Shown: positions 22,001 to 31,874 of the stretch, one piece after another
How positions within the stretch are numbered: the stretch's first letter is position 1
How the letters are laid out: every line of letters starts with the position of its first letter
The notes under the pieces: generated by a model
What the model was told of the DNA's origin: nothing
Databases searched by the model: none
Seen by the model: the letters and a program-made list of their open reading frames with translations, nothing else
Translations under genes and position numbers: made by a program
From: Catenaria anguillulae PL171
Lineage: Eukaryota > Blastocladiomycota > Blastocladiomycetes > Blastocladiales > Catenariaceae
Direction of reading: 5' to 3'
Length of the DNA: 64,000 nt
Assembly: GCA_002102555.1 (NCBI GenBank)
Contig: MCFL01000003.1
Location: forward strand, 1,054,001 to 1,118,000

Positions 22001-22592
22001 AGATGGCTTCGGGAGTGGTGAGGTGTGCTGTTTCTTTGCGACCTTGCTTGATTTTCAAGTTGGTTTCGCCGTCGAGGTTGGACGTTTCGATATAGCAGAT
22101 GGCATCGGGTTCCGACGAAGAGAGCAGGGCCAGATCGGCTGCAAAGAATTCCGAGTTGTCGACACGGATAATGTCGCCAACTTTGACCTCGTCCCATCGC
22201 TTCTCCGTGAAGTGGGTGCCGTTGAGGACCTTGACCATGCGCGCGTTGACTTGGTTGTCTGCCCGATGACGCTTGAAGTCTTCCATGATTTCCTTACCGG
22301 CCGTGGCCAGCAAGACGCACGTAAGGGGCACAATGGTGGTCAAGCGGGAGGTGGGCGACACATCGGGGATTTGCTGGATGATGGACGTAAACAAGAAGAA
22401 GATGTTGGCGTATTTGGAGAACTGCTCGAGCAGGAACTTGGGCACAAATGTCAAGACATTGTACTTTGCGGTTGAAATGCCGTTGTGAAGGAAGTTTTGA
22501 GACTGATTTTTGGTTTCGTCGTTGATGTGAATAAATCGAGATCCAGTGTTGGCCTTGGACTGACGCCGAAGCGTCGCCATCATGTTCGACAT
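19020..22592 (-). CDS. P4-type ATPase phospholipid flippase, Drs2/ATP8A class
   Basis: P4-ATPases move phosphatidylserine and phosphatidylethanolamine to the cytosolic leaflet of Golgi and plasma membranes, with a Cdc50 partner. Exons are 20593-22592, 19911-20514 and 19020-19832 (1138 residues), starting at MSNMMATLRRQ. The frame is open farther upstream to 22901, but that part looks untranslated. Landmarks are KYNVLTFVPKFLLEQFSKYA, DGETNLKIKQ, the phosphorylation motif SDKTGTLTCN (about residue 390), ASPDEGALVDGARQFGY, TGDRQETAINIGYSC and GDGANDVSMIQAAHVGIGI, then helices 5-10 with NGFSGQTVYESW. Both introns (20515-20592 and 19833-19910) are exactly 78 nt and lack in-frame stops, so naive ORF calling reads through them. 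Confidence 0.96.
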   Translation of the reverse strand: MSNMMATLRRQSKANTGSRFIHINDETKNQSQNFLHNGISTAKYNVLTFVPKFLLEQFSKYANIFFLFTSIIQQIPDVSPTSRLTTIVPLTCVLLATAGKEIMEDFKRHRADNQVNARMVKVLNGTHFTEKRWDEVKVGDIIRVDNSEFFAADLALLSSSEPDAICYIETSNLDGETNLKIKQGRKETAHLTTPEAISTLSGVIESEQPNNSLYTFDGTLRFSNGTQVPLDPSQILLRGAQLRNTPWIYGIVIFTGHESKLMRNASATPIKRTNVERMTNVQIAFLFVILLALALACSIGTLVRELGDVPWFLSKSSRPAIEEFVRNILTFIILFNNLIPISLIVTMEVVKYQQAQLINSDLDIYYEPTDTPALCRTSSLVEELGQIEYIFSDKTGTLTCNVMEFRQCTIAGKCFTNQLAEGRRNGDPMSDGSTLPLYDFNTMTSDLSSDFGQYIHEFFLFLASCHTVIPEVDPDDIKGEIKYQAASPDEGALVDGARQFGYVFHTRRPTAITINIRGQDMEVEVLNICEFNSTRKRMSAILRFPDGTIKLYCKGADTVILERLDKRPGTNPFVDVTTQALEEYASEGLRTLCIAHRTIPQHEYEQWADVYDKAATTLVNRGDELDKAAEMIEKDLVLLGATAIEDKLQDGVPETIATLAMAGIKIWYASSLIHLTSFSCLRYSRKDPSLIYRVLTGDRQETAINIGYSCKLLTEDMNLLTINYDTYPETKAELERQLKQVRDLRAGQTGTPEEQNDSLALIIDGRTLDFALEKDLEKTFLELACNCKAVICCRVSPLQKALVVKLVKKHKKSLLLAIGDGANDVSMIQAAHVGIGISGMEGLQAARSADFAISQFRYLRKLLLVHGAWSYQRLSKLILYSFYKNITLYMTQFWVRCLTYLTLMYHLLSLLTILFFFLSQFALYNGFSGQTVYESWIISYYNVAFTVLPPLIIGIFDQFASARMLDRYPQMYMLGQRGEFFNVKIFWSWTFNALYHSLLLYFTAMAIFDVDVIFGSGLVAGHWAFGSTMYTAVLATVIFKAALVTDLWTKWAWISSMGSIAFWLVFLPVYSVIAPMLNFSTELDGMETLMSSGVFWLTIIVLPVLCLVRDYGYKYYKRMYLTRSYHIVQEIQKFNIPDYRPRMERFRQAVHKVRMIQRIKRNRGFAFSQNESGQADLIRVYDTTRRKPRG
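19833..19910 (-). other. 78-nt stop-free intron, flippase gene
   Basis: GTACGT donor (minus strand) and T-rich acceptor ending CTATCACAG. Removal joins YMTQFW to FALYNGFSGQTVYESW, the family-expected sequence; left in, it inserts 26 foreign residues in a conserved helix. Confidence 0.85.
20515..20592 (-). other. 78-nt stop-free intron, flippase gene
   Basis: GTATGC donor and TTTACAG acceptor (minus strand). Removal joins GIKIW to VLTGDRQETAINIG, the invariant P4-ATPase motif. Left in, it inserts 26 residues in the nucleotide domain. Confidence 0.85.
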
Positions 22593-23005
22593 GATGACAG
22601 GTCTTGGTCGTGGTGTGATGGGGAGAGCGGCTCTCAAGGACGGACAAGGCAAGCAAGGCGAGTGAATGGTGTGGGCCGTGTTCCAGATCGGCGACGTCCT
22701 GACTTGATTGGCGCTATTGGGCTGCCCGTGTGCGTGCAGTACGAGATGGAGCTGCGGTGAGATGAAGAAGTGGGGCTGGCGGTCGTTGAACAAAGGTACC
22801 GGCGGATGGCGGACGACGGGTCGGGGATTGGGCCAGGGCCGATGGATTCGACACTCTCTCGGATATTGCCTCGAGCAGTTGCGGGGATTACAATGCTTCA
22901 AGTGTGCATAGGGTCCACCGTATCAGCAGTGTCTTTCTTCAATACTACATGTGCGGACATGTGCCGTTTTGTTTTGGGTCAACGCCGATAATGTTAACGC
23001 CAACC

Positions 23006-23560
23006 ATGACCACCTTTGACGCCGCTGCCCTTGACGTGGCCTTGATGGTTTACAGACAGATCCATCATCCAATCGTTCCCGAGGAGGAATGTGTGTATTT
23101 TCGCGCATTTCCTCGGTCGGTAATACAGTAGGTGTGTATTCCTTGCTTATAGCTTGGCATGGTTTGCATTTGTCTTGGCAGCAGGCCCGCAGCGCGTGGC
23201 GCAACACGGACTCAACAACCTGCTTTCCCTCTTTGGTCAGTGGAGAAACCAAGCCACCTGGGCTTTGGGCTCATGCTTGCCGTCGCGAGTCAAAGGCAAT
23301 CCAAATGTCGCTGAGGTTGTCTTGCAGCGGCGTCTATTCAAAGAAGGCGAGATTGAGGAACCAAGGATTCACAATACGAGTATTCAAACAACAAGTGACA
23401 AAAGAAAGTGTAGAGAAAACCGATTCACGAGTAGAGAACAACCTTGCTACTTCAACTGCACCGAACCGATGACAGTCCATCACACCGCCTTACGACGAGC
23501 CTTTTCCGAGGCCAATGCGAGTCTACATGCGCACACAATGTGAGTCTTTCGTGCCCGTGG
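23006..23560 (+). CDS. Possible small spliced protein, structure unresolved
   Basis: An ATG at 23006 starts MTTFDAAALDVALMVYRQIH and reaches PIVPEEEC before a GTGTAT donor near 23090. After an acceptor near 23110-23160, an amphipathic or hydrophobic frame reads AWFAFVLAAGPQRVAQHGLN, then LLSLFGQWRNQATWALG. A one-base shift there would extend into GLMLAVASQRQSK. It could be a small mitochondrial or membrane protein of about 90 residues. No family is recognised and the join is not proven. Confidence 0.3.
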
Positions 23561-23587
23561 ATAATGCATAAACGAATAAAAAAAAAA

Positions 23588-26500
23588 TCAGAAAGCCGAT
23601 GCGACATACCGACGAATGTTCCCAATTGTCCCAGCCGCCGCCTCCTGTAAATTCGTATCCGACGACCCAACCATGCTCAACAGCAGCTGCACCACACCGT
23701 GCTCGTGCATGGTGACACAATTGTCTGCGTCCTTGCTCAGCTGATGCAGCGCTTGGGCTGTTGCCCGATGGACTTCAGGGTCGGGACTTTTCAAGTACTT
23801 GACCAACGGCGCAACTGCTCCTGCCGACCCAAACGCAATGCGGTTGTTTCCCCAATGGCAGCACCGAGCAATTGCCTCAGCCAAGTGTTGTCGCAGCTTG
23901 TCGTGGCGCGTCTGCGTCAATTTGGCCAGCATGGGAACGACACCGTGATCCGTAATGACGGCCAAATTCTCCTCGTCCTTGGAAATTTGGGCAATCGCGG
24001 CACATACGGACGCAAGAACCTCGACGTGATCCGATTTGAGAAGCGATACGATGAGCTCGAGACCACCCACAAAGGAGCGCACCATTTCGCCAGCGTCTTT
24101 GGCATTCTCAATGCACGGCGAAATGGCCCATGCTGCGCTGGCTTGCACAGCCGGGTTGGGGCTCTTGAGGAGCGACCACAGTAGACGCACACCGTCCAAG
24201 CGGTCAATGATGGCCATGCTTTCTGCGTCACGAGCACTTGCGCCAATGGCTGTCGTCACATTCACCAGCAATCCTTGGTTGGTTCCCTTGAGCAACCCAA
24301 CCAGTGGCGTGATACCACCGCACTCGCGAATTGCTTGCCTGCCCTCGGGGGCCTTTGCGCACGCGGCCAATGCACCGACAACATTCACGAGCACATCCTC
24401 AGGTTGCCCGTCAATCAAGCTCACGAGCTTCTTGATGGTGTTGAGCTTGTTGAATGCATTCACATTCTCCATGTCCTGGGCTGTCTTCCAAATCGCACCC
24501 GTCGCGGCGGCAAGCAGCTCCTTGTTGGCCGAGTTGTCCAGTAGAGCAACCAACGGCGTGATACCGTTGAAGTCACGGACGAGCACCCTCGTGTCCTTGT
24601 CCTCTGCACATTTGAAAATAGCAGATGCGCAGTGCGCTTGAAGTTTTTCGTTTTGGCTGCTGAGATTTTCGACCAGGAACTTGATCATGCCGCTGGAACG
24701 AATGGCGGCGCGGTATTGCTCTGTAAAAAAAAAAATGGTGGGGCGAGCGATATTGAGACACGATGAGAGAAAAGCGGGTGTAACAGCAGTATTTGTGTAC
24801 CATCTGAAGCGCATTCTTGAAGTATACCGACAACTGGAATCAAGAGCTTTTCGTTGGGGCTCTTGAGCAACTCGGCAAGGAGTGGAATCGACCCTGCAAG
24901 ACGAATGGCCTCCTTGTTCCGCTCTACAAATGAAAAGAGGTTTATTATACAATTGACGCTCTCGGCATTTATTTTGTTGGCTTTGAGGCGGGGTCACGTA
25001 CGAGATTTACTGCATGTCCACAACGCCAACGCTCCACTCACGGCAATCCGCTCCGAGTCGGGGTTACTTGGTTCTGGATGCAGCAAACTCACGAGGCTCC
25101 GAATGCCGCTAAACTTGCGCACCATGCGACGGTTCTTGGCTATGATGGAAACAAGTGAGTGAGCACACTGTCATTCGATTCCGTAACAAGTCCATTGCTG
25201 CGCACCGTATTTGGCACAGTTGGCAATCGTCTCTGCAGCAAGGCACTTGACATCAACATGGTCGTCATGAAGCAGGTCGACGAGTGGACGCATTCCGTCA
25301 AGAGCTGCGATTGCTTTGCGAATCACATCTGGGGATGAGAATGGGAAAAACAAAGGTCAATAGGTCGGAAATTCACTTTTGCGTGGAAAGTGAGAAATGG
25401 TACAATTGTTGGAAATCTGGTTGAGAATCGACAAGGACCCAATCTTGCACTTGGGATCGTCGGTATCGAGCAAGTTGACCAAAATGTCCAATCCACCCAC
25501 GTTGCGAATGGCAAGCTGATTGTTTTCGTTCAGCAAGTCGTAGTCGCGAAGTGAGCAAATGGCAATGATAGTCGCCGTCTGATTTCCGGCCTTGAGATAT
25601 TTGACGAGCTTTTGAATCTGCCATTGCTCTGGGGGTGCTTCAGCTGTGGATACGGTTGGCAGTGAGTGTATAATTCCGTAGCATTTCGGCAGTGACTGTG
25701 ACAACGCGTACTGTCTTGCCGCTTGTCTTGCATCTCTTCCTCTTCCGAGTCGGGCGATTCGTCTCCAGAATCTTCCATGACACGGTGCCTTGAGCGATGC
25801 TGCGACCGAGGACTGTGAGGGGATTTGGCGGATCGTTTCGGAGGCGAAGGATCCCGTTGCTTTTTGCGCCTGTCACGTTCCGAAGCCTTGTCGGGAGTAA
25901 TTTGTCTGTGGAGGCGGGGCCGAGTCAGCATTTGGGAACTCTACATGTTTCATGGATTAGGACTTGCGTACTTCCACTTGGTGGATGGTTCCATTTGCTT
26001 GCCAATGGTCGGCGCCTTCTTGTCGAGTTTGCTGTTCCAAATCGGCCGCATACTTGGGTGAGAACACAAGTGAGAGTGCATGGACCAGTGCACATCCGTA
26101 CCGTTTGGCAATACCGCGCTTTCCATCGCGCTGATCGCCGTGCTCCTCGTCATTGTCATCATGTTGCCCGTCTGCACCATGCGAGCGAGTTGGATCCTGC
26201 TCCGCGGCAGCCGCAGGTGCGTCCTTGTCCTTGTTCGCGGATCCCGGTTTCGAACCTGGTGCGTGCGCGACAGGAACGATGGTAGGTTGGCAGTCTTCGG
26301 CGAGCGACTTTTGAATGAAGGAGGTAAAGTGTGGACTCCGCGTTTGAACCAGGAGGATGAGGGAGGAAAAGGTTTCCGAATCCTTTTCATAGTTGATTTC
26401 AGAAGAACCTGCACATGAACGTGAAAACGTCAATCAATGCGTCCGTCGGCCATAGGTTTTTACACGAATGGCAAAAGGTATCGCCCACCATCTTGCCCGA

Positions 26501-26908
26501 CCTTGTAACCCTTGTTGACCCAATACCCACTATTGCCTGCCGTTACGAGGAACGACTCACCGTCAAATGGCTTCACGACCAAGTACCCAATTTCGCCCAC
26601 TTGCTGACGCCAAGGTGGACTCTTGGTTCCATTCTCGAACGTGTAGTCAGATTCCCATCCAATCCATTTCAGGGCATATTTTTTGTCGTCGCGGCCGCAA
26701 ATGCACTGCAGACTGAGGAGTTCGATCTTGACTTTTTCGAGGTTGAGCTGTTCGAGCTGGCGCAGTTTTGCTTTGAGCGCCTCGTTCTCACGGGCAAGAG
26801 TCTAACGCGTGAAAAGTGAGTATTTTTTTTTTTCATCATGATTGCTGGTCGAAAGGGCAGTGGTGACGTGACGGTTACCTCTGGATCTACAGCGACGGCT
26901 GACGACAT
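23588..26908 (-). CDS. ODAD2: Outer dynein arm docking complex subunit 2 (ARMC4/ODAD2)
   Basis: ODAD2 is an armadillo-repeat protein that anchors outer dynein arms to axonemal doublets. I reconstruct nine exons (minus): 26879-26908, 26489-26801, 26054-26408, 25712-25905, 25404-25643, 25206-25328, 25002-25139, 24801-24923 and 23588-24720. All phases agree, giving 882 residues. The N-terminal part has [34 protein letters not shown] and [10 protein letters not shown], then [13 protein letters not shown] and [11 protein letters not shown], the ODAD2-specific region. An acidic, Ser/Arg-rich linker follows, then about ten armadillo repeats such as [18 protein letters not shown]. The end is [14 protein letters not shown]. 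Introns are 66-148 nt, several with poly-T before the acceptor. It is somewhat shorter than animal orthologues (about 1040). Confidence 0.93.
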
Positions 26909-27546
26909 GGTGCTGCTGTTTGGTTGCAAGTGAAAGGAAGATGAATTCACATCAATTCTGCCAATGCATGGAGTGCTTATTGCCCTGGGCTTCAGTTCAT
27001 GGGCCTGGGAAGCAAATTTCGCATGAGAAAGCTAGCGCATACAATTTGCCTAGCTCGTCTTCGTTTGCATGATGTCACGAAGGACTGTTCGCGGCTTTGT
27101 GGTTTCACCTATGACAAGTTCCCACTGGGCTCTTCAAACAGCTTGGCACTTTGTGGCTGACACAAGCATATGCACCATACCTGGTGGCAACTTTCTTTCT
27201 TTTTTCCCTTGCATAGTTCGTCAACCGTCGCGGAAAGAGATGGTCCATGCAAGATCACGATGACGCTTCCCGCAATCAACGCAAGCAAGAACCGCCAGCG
27301 TCAACACGAGTGGGAAGCCGCCATGCTGGACACGCTTGGGTACATGGTTACTAGTCATCGCTCGAGAGTGTGTGCATTCATGGTTGCCACGATTTGATCG
27401 TCACATGCACACACATGTTTGCACCCTCTTTCAATGTCAGCAGTTGCTCTGGTACTCAATGAAATCGCTGCCGGAGTCCGCTACTCAATAGAGACGACTT
27501 TACAAGCTACCGCCACCTCCTCTCACACACGTCAGCCATCAACCCT
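26909..27546. other. Intergenic region between ODAD2 and a low-complexity protein gene
   Basis: About 640 nt shared by two divergent genes. Small ORFs (for example 27069-27263) lack family features. It should contain the promoters. No repeat or RNA gene was seen. Confidence 0.4.
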
Positions 27547-29640
27547 TTGAATGCAAGAGAATCGCGTCGGATCACAATGAATGCAGAACAGTACCACCAC
27601 GACCAGAAGTCATTCCAAGAGCCTCATCAGCCAACCACATCTATCCCCCTTCGACCAGTTGACTCGGGAACACTCCCAGACGCAAACAAGGGCACAATCA
27701 TCGATACATCTCCGCGACACAACCATGATCCGACCTACCTCACTGCTATGCCCACAATGGGAGCATCGGAGGAGTTTCCAAAAGTGGCCAGTGGTTCCCC
27801 ACCATCCTCTTCATCATTTCAGATTCACCAGCTCGTCGATCCGAGCGATTTTCACAAGCTGTACTCGCTGCAACCAGCCATGAATGCACCTCAGTCGCCT
27901 CCACCATCATCCAAGGCAGCTCCAAGCAAGCCGGCGACGGGAGCTCACACCTCTTCCACTGCAGCAACTTCATCGAGCGGGGTGAGCAAACTCAAGCTGC
28001 ATGCTGCCGATTTCGCTCACCGAATGGACGATGCTGCGGTGCTCCGGTCTCGGCGCGATTGGTCATTTGTCCGCGATGGGTGGCCGGCGAAAGCATCAAA
28101 GCCATCGCCACTCATCATCGCGTTGCCAGTGCCCAAGCAGCAACCGAACCGGCGAGGAGGCAATGGAAACAGCACACCGTTACTCGGCGCGAACACATCC
28201 GATGCCAATCAAGAAGTCACGACGTTTCTCTACGTGACGTGTCTTCCACCCGGCCTCATCGATCTTGACCCAGTTGCTCGCACACAGCTTGTGGATTCTG
28301 AGCCCAATGTCAACGCGAAATCCCGGCCGCTCCGTGAATCGACATCGACTCCATTCCAGCAGCAACAACAGCAAGCACCAACCAGCGTGTCTCCCTCGGC
28401 CAACTCACCAATCTCCAAATCGAGAACGGATCCGGGCCGTAAACTTGCGCGGCCGCCCGCCGCCCCAGCGTCTGATCCGGTGCTTACGTCTACCACACGC
28501 TCTCGGCCTAGTGTCCGCCCACAATCCGCGGATGCGGGCGGTCGGCGAGGCACACTGGCTCCAACAACCCAGGTCATGACACTCCCCGTGTACTCGCCCT
28601 TGTCCGACACGGAAGCGCAACCACACACGCCATCGCCGCCCGCATCCGACGCGCTCTTGTTTGCACACGTACATTCCCATGCACGTCCAACCCGCCCGTC
28701 ATCTGCGGGGGGCGGCGGAGGCAGAAGTGCCGGGTTCCCAGCACGCCCACGGTCTGCGGGATTGCGTGGAATGCTTCCGCTCAAGCGGCACGGGTCGGGC
28801 GAGTCCACCAGCTCCGGATCGGGCAGCTCGGCGTCGTCCATGTCGGGCTCGATCCATCTTGTGCAGCACCACCGCCCGCATCACCACAGGCACCACCACC
28901 GGTCTGCGTCGCCAGGGTATGCGCCAGCGTCGGGATCCAGCACCAACACGCTGTACTCGCCGTCGCGGCAAATTGCATCAGGCAGCCAAACGTTGTCTCC
29001 ATCCATCAACCGGCTACCTGGGTTGCGCAAACTGTCGTCCTTGTTCCCTGGATCCAACGCGGCCGTTCTGTCGTCGTGCAACTCGCTCCACACCAACACC
29101 AACTCGGCCGCTTCACAGCAATTTACCCAGCCAACAATGCCACGCGCATGCTCAAATGCACTCACCGTTGACCTTGCAGCCGACATGCAATCACTGGGCC
29201 TGTCAGGAACGCGGTGCGTGTCGTCATCGGTACCCTTCTTGTCCGCATCGCCGCCCGCTGCGATGGTCCCAAGCCGTGCCGGATTCGCGAGTGCGTCACC
29301 CACATCCACGTCGCCAAAGCCGCGCAGCAAGCGCCCGTCCGTCAAGCCGCGTCATCATCGAACGGCCGCGGCAGCAGTCGCCACATTGATGCAAGCGACA
29401 CCCGCAAGCACGTCGGTGACAGCTGCGGCAGCTGCGGCCGCGGCCATTGTGCAGGTAGCCGCGGCGGATGTGATTCATGCGGCCACGGTTGGGAGTGCGG
29501 TTGGAGGTGCAGGTGGAGGTGGGGCGGGAGGCGGAGGAGGTGGCGGAATGGCAAGCGTTGGGATTGGGGTGAGTGCAAAGTACAATCGTATGTCGGCGTT
29601 GCCGAGGTTGGAGTTTGCGAGAGTCAAGTATGCAACGTGA
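27547..29640 (+). CDS. Large low-complexity protein of unknown function
   Basis: Single open frame of 697 residues (or 687 from the ATG at 27577). It is dominated by Ser, Pro, Ala, Thr and Arg, with His-rich (HHRPHHHRHHH at about 28865-28905) and Ala- or Gly-rich tracts near the C-terminus. One more ordered segment, TTFLYVTCLPPGLIDLDPVA at about residues 225-245, may be a folded element or a short conserved motif. Basic Ser-rich stretches (RPSSAGGGGGRSAG, KPRSKRPSVKPRHHR) resemble phosphorylated scaffold or cytoskeleton regulators. No domain is recognised. The long stop-free frame in GC-rich DNA and consistent codon use support coding, but low complexity weakens this. Confidence 0.55.
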   Translation: MNARESRRITMNAEQYHHDQKSFQEPHQPTTSIPLRPVDSGTLPDANKGTIIDTSPRHNHDPTYLTAMPTMGASEEFPKVASGSPPSSSSFQIHQLVDPSDFHKLYSLQPAMNAPQSPPPSSKAAPSKPATGAHTSSTAATSSSGVSKLKLHAADFAHRMDDAAVLRSRRDWSFVRDGWPAKASKPSPLIIALPVPKQQPNRRGGNGNSTPLLGANTSDANQEVTTFLYVTCLPPGLIDLDPVARTQLVDSEPNVNAKSRPLRESTSTPFQQQQQQAPTSVSPSANSPISKSRTDPGRKLARPPAAPASDPVLTSTTRSRPSVRPQSADAGGRRGTLAPTTQVMTLPVYSPLSDTEAQPHTPSPPASDALLFAHVHSHARPTRPSSAGGGGGRSAGFPARPRSAGLRGMLPLKRHGSGESTSSGSGSSASSMSGSIHLVQHHRPHHHRHHHRSASPGYAPASGSSTNTLYSPSRQIASGSQTLSPSINRLPGLRKLSSLFPGSNAAVLSSCNSLHTNTNSAASQQFTQPTMPRACSNALTVDLAADMQSLGLSGTRCVSSSVPFLSASPPAAMVPSRAGFASASPTSTSPKPRSKRPSVKPRHHRTAAAAVATLMQATPASTSVTAAAAAAAAIVQVAAADVIHAATVGSAVGGAGGGGAGGGGGGGMASVGIGVSAKYNRMSALPRLEFARVKYAT

Positions 29641-29931
29641 CGCTTGTTCATTGCTCCTTACATATCTTTTCTTGTTGGCACACATCAAATGAAAGACACA
29701 GCCATGTGCAAAAACAGGGGAGAGCATTAAAATGAATATGTATGATACATGGAACAGTATTTAAAGGGGGTACTGTGGCGCAAGTGTGTATAGGGATGCA
29801 GACGCAGCGCTACGGATACTGCACTGGCGTGCGAGGACTGTGTTCACGACAGCAATGTTGCCAATCGACCAGCAACTGTGGACAAGACTGCACGCATGCT
29901 CCATCCTTGAAAAATCCACAGCGGCAGTAGA

Positions 29932-31311
29932 TCAGTGATGATGGTCCACTTGAATCAAAATCGGCACCATCATCCCGACCACCATGGCCGCCACTTGTCC
30001 TGCACTCAAATGCCCACCCCTTCTCGCAAGTACTTCGGGCAGCACATGGACGGTTGCCACGTACAAGAAACTGCCTGCCGAGAACAAGAGCAGCAGACCC
30101 GTCCACTTGGCAATGTCGCGGTCATTGCCGCCGCCGCCTCGCAAAGCCAAAAATGTGGTGATGGCTGCGAGCGGGGCCGCAAGTGAAAAGGCAAGCAAAT
30201 GCGATCGGATGCGGCGCGTGGACACAGTGCCGTGATGCATGAGGTAAGTCGTAAGCCCAAACGCAGAGGGGCCCTTGTGCAGGAGAATGGCCAGGAACAC
30301 GGCCGTTTCCAGGGCGGGGAGTGCAGCGGCAGACGCAGCGCCCATGGCGACGCCGTCAGAGAAGGAGTGGATGACGAGGCCGATGGTGGCGGCGAGGACG
30401 GATTGCCCACTAGCTGACGAGTAGGAGGGTCCGCCTGGTTGGTGAGGGTGCGCGTGCGAGTGCGAATGGGAATGCGAGTGGCTGTGCCCGGTTCCAACTT
30501 GGTGGTGCGCATGCGGTGTGGGCTGGGAATGGTGATGGACGTAAGTCACATTTGGCTGGCTGGTGCTGCTGAGCATGTGTGTTCGAGAGTCAACCAGGTT
30601 GGTTGCGTCATCCGAGGTTGTACGCGCTGGGCGGCGGGAGGGAGAAGTGCCACGATGCAGGTGATTTCTCGAGGAAACTTCATCGAGGTCCAGTTCGTCT
30701 GGGTCGCTTGTTGGCAATGGTTGTGGAAGACCACTGGATGATGAAGAGTCGGCTGGAGCGACAGCGGCACCGGGATTGCTGGCGTGATGGACGTGAGCTG
30801 TCCGTGCTTGGATTTGCTCAATGAGGAACATTGTGACAAAACCTACGAGAAGTGAAGTGCCAATCATGCGATTCAACCTCGGCTCCTCGTGTTCGTGCTC
30901 GTGCTCGTGGTCATGGTCGTGGTCGCTTCCGCCAGTGGCAGGGGCTGTTGCTGGTGGAGGGTTTGGTGGAGATGGTGTTGTCTCGGCTGGGAGAGGTTGC
31001 GGCCACGGAGAACGAGGCGACAATTCGGGAACCGCCTTCTCGGCCAATCTTGAATCACGCTTGCGATGCTGGTGTCCAGATTGGTTGCTTTCGACCCGCG
31101 TCTTTTGAGCTTGAGAAGCGGCCAAGGTTTCCACGCCCTCGGGCAAGATGACGACGAGGGCAGTGCCAACAATCATGCCTGCGCCAAAGACGGTCGTGAA
31201 GGCCATTGCGCGCTCGGACAGCGTGACAGAGAGTGGGAGATGGCCGGCAAAGAAGGAGGCACAAAACATGGCGATGGCCAGCGCGAGGAGGCGGCCAAAC
31301 GAGGCGGCCAT
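29932..31311 (-). CDS. ZIP-family zinc transporter, ZIP9/ATX2 type
   Basis: SLC39A9-like transporters move zinc (or manganese in yeast ATX2) from the Golgi or secretory lumen to the cytosol. Single exon, 459 residues, eight predicted helices. Helix 1 is FGRLLALAIAMFCASFFAGH. Helix 2 has GAGMIVGTALVVILPEGVET. The cytosolic loops are His/Asp/Glu-rich (DHDHDHEHEHEHEEP and HSHSHSHSHSHAHPH), a metal-binding feature. Helices 4-5 carry IGLVIHSFSDGVAMGAAS and LLHKGPSAFGLTTYL, the metal-site signature. The C-terminus ends PILIQVDHHH. Length is above the animal ZIP9 average because of the loops. It is divergent from translin. Confidence 0.93.
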   Translation of the reverse strand: MAASFGRLLALAIAMFCASFFAGHLPLSVTLSERAMAFTTVFGAGMIVGTALVVILPEGVETLAASQAQKTRVESNQSGHQHRKRDSRLAEKAVPELSPRSPWPQPLPAETTPSPPNPPPATAPATGGSDHDHDHEHEHEHEEPRLNRMIGTSLLVGFVTMFLIEQIQARTAHVHHASNPGAAVAPADSSSSSGLPQPLPTSDPDELDLDEVSSRNHLHRGTSPSRRPARTTSDDATNLVDSRTHMLSSTSQPNVTYVHHHSQPTPHAHHQVGTGHSHSHSHSHSHAHPHQPGGPSYSSASGQSVLAATIGLVIHSFSDGVAMGAASAAALPALETAVFLAILLHKGPSAFGLTTYLMHHGTVSTRRIRSHLLAFSLAAPLAAITTFLALRGGGGNDRDIAKWTGLLLLFSAGSFLYVATVHVLPEVLARRGGHLSAGQVAAMVVGMMVPILIQVDHHH

Positions 31312-31874
31312 GACGATGAAGGATGGTGGTCTCTGGTGCTGCGTGCAAAGTGTGGGAACGAGGTGACGGTCGCTGATGGGTGGCCCAACTCAAAGGCAGC
31401 GCAGCACGAACGAGGTCTGTCTGAAGCGGAAGATGGATTGGAAGACGGTGGACTGAGCGAATCTTGGGCAGCTGCAGTGGCGCTGGATGAGAGTTGGGCG
31501 AGAGGAAGCGGCGTTCAGCGAGTGAGTGCCGTTGAAGGGTACCGTCCGGATGTAAATACATTGTTCCCCACCCATCCAATCGATACTTAACAATTAACAA
31601 ACGGTGGCATCGCGGTGCACTCGACTCTTGACATGCAAACTTGCACACGACGCATACGACGCACACGGTGGATCGGCGACCTCTGCAACGCCGATCGCGC
31701 TTCTAGAAGCTTCTTTGTTGCTTCCATCTTCCTTCGGAGCTCATCTTCGTGAGTCCCTTGATCTGTTGTCCGTCATGTGAAACATGTTAAATCTGTACAT
31801 GTATGAATATTGATATCGATGTGAATATCTCCATGATAATACTCGCTTGAATATCCACATCCACAAGAGCAAAA
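31312..31874. other. Divergent promoter region, ZIP transporter and translin
   Basis: About 560 nt between two divergent ATGs. An A/T-rich stretch (31795-31850) lies upstream of translin. No RNA gene or repeat was recognised. Confidence 0.4.
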
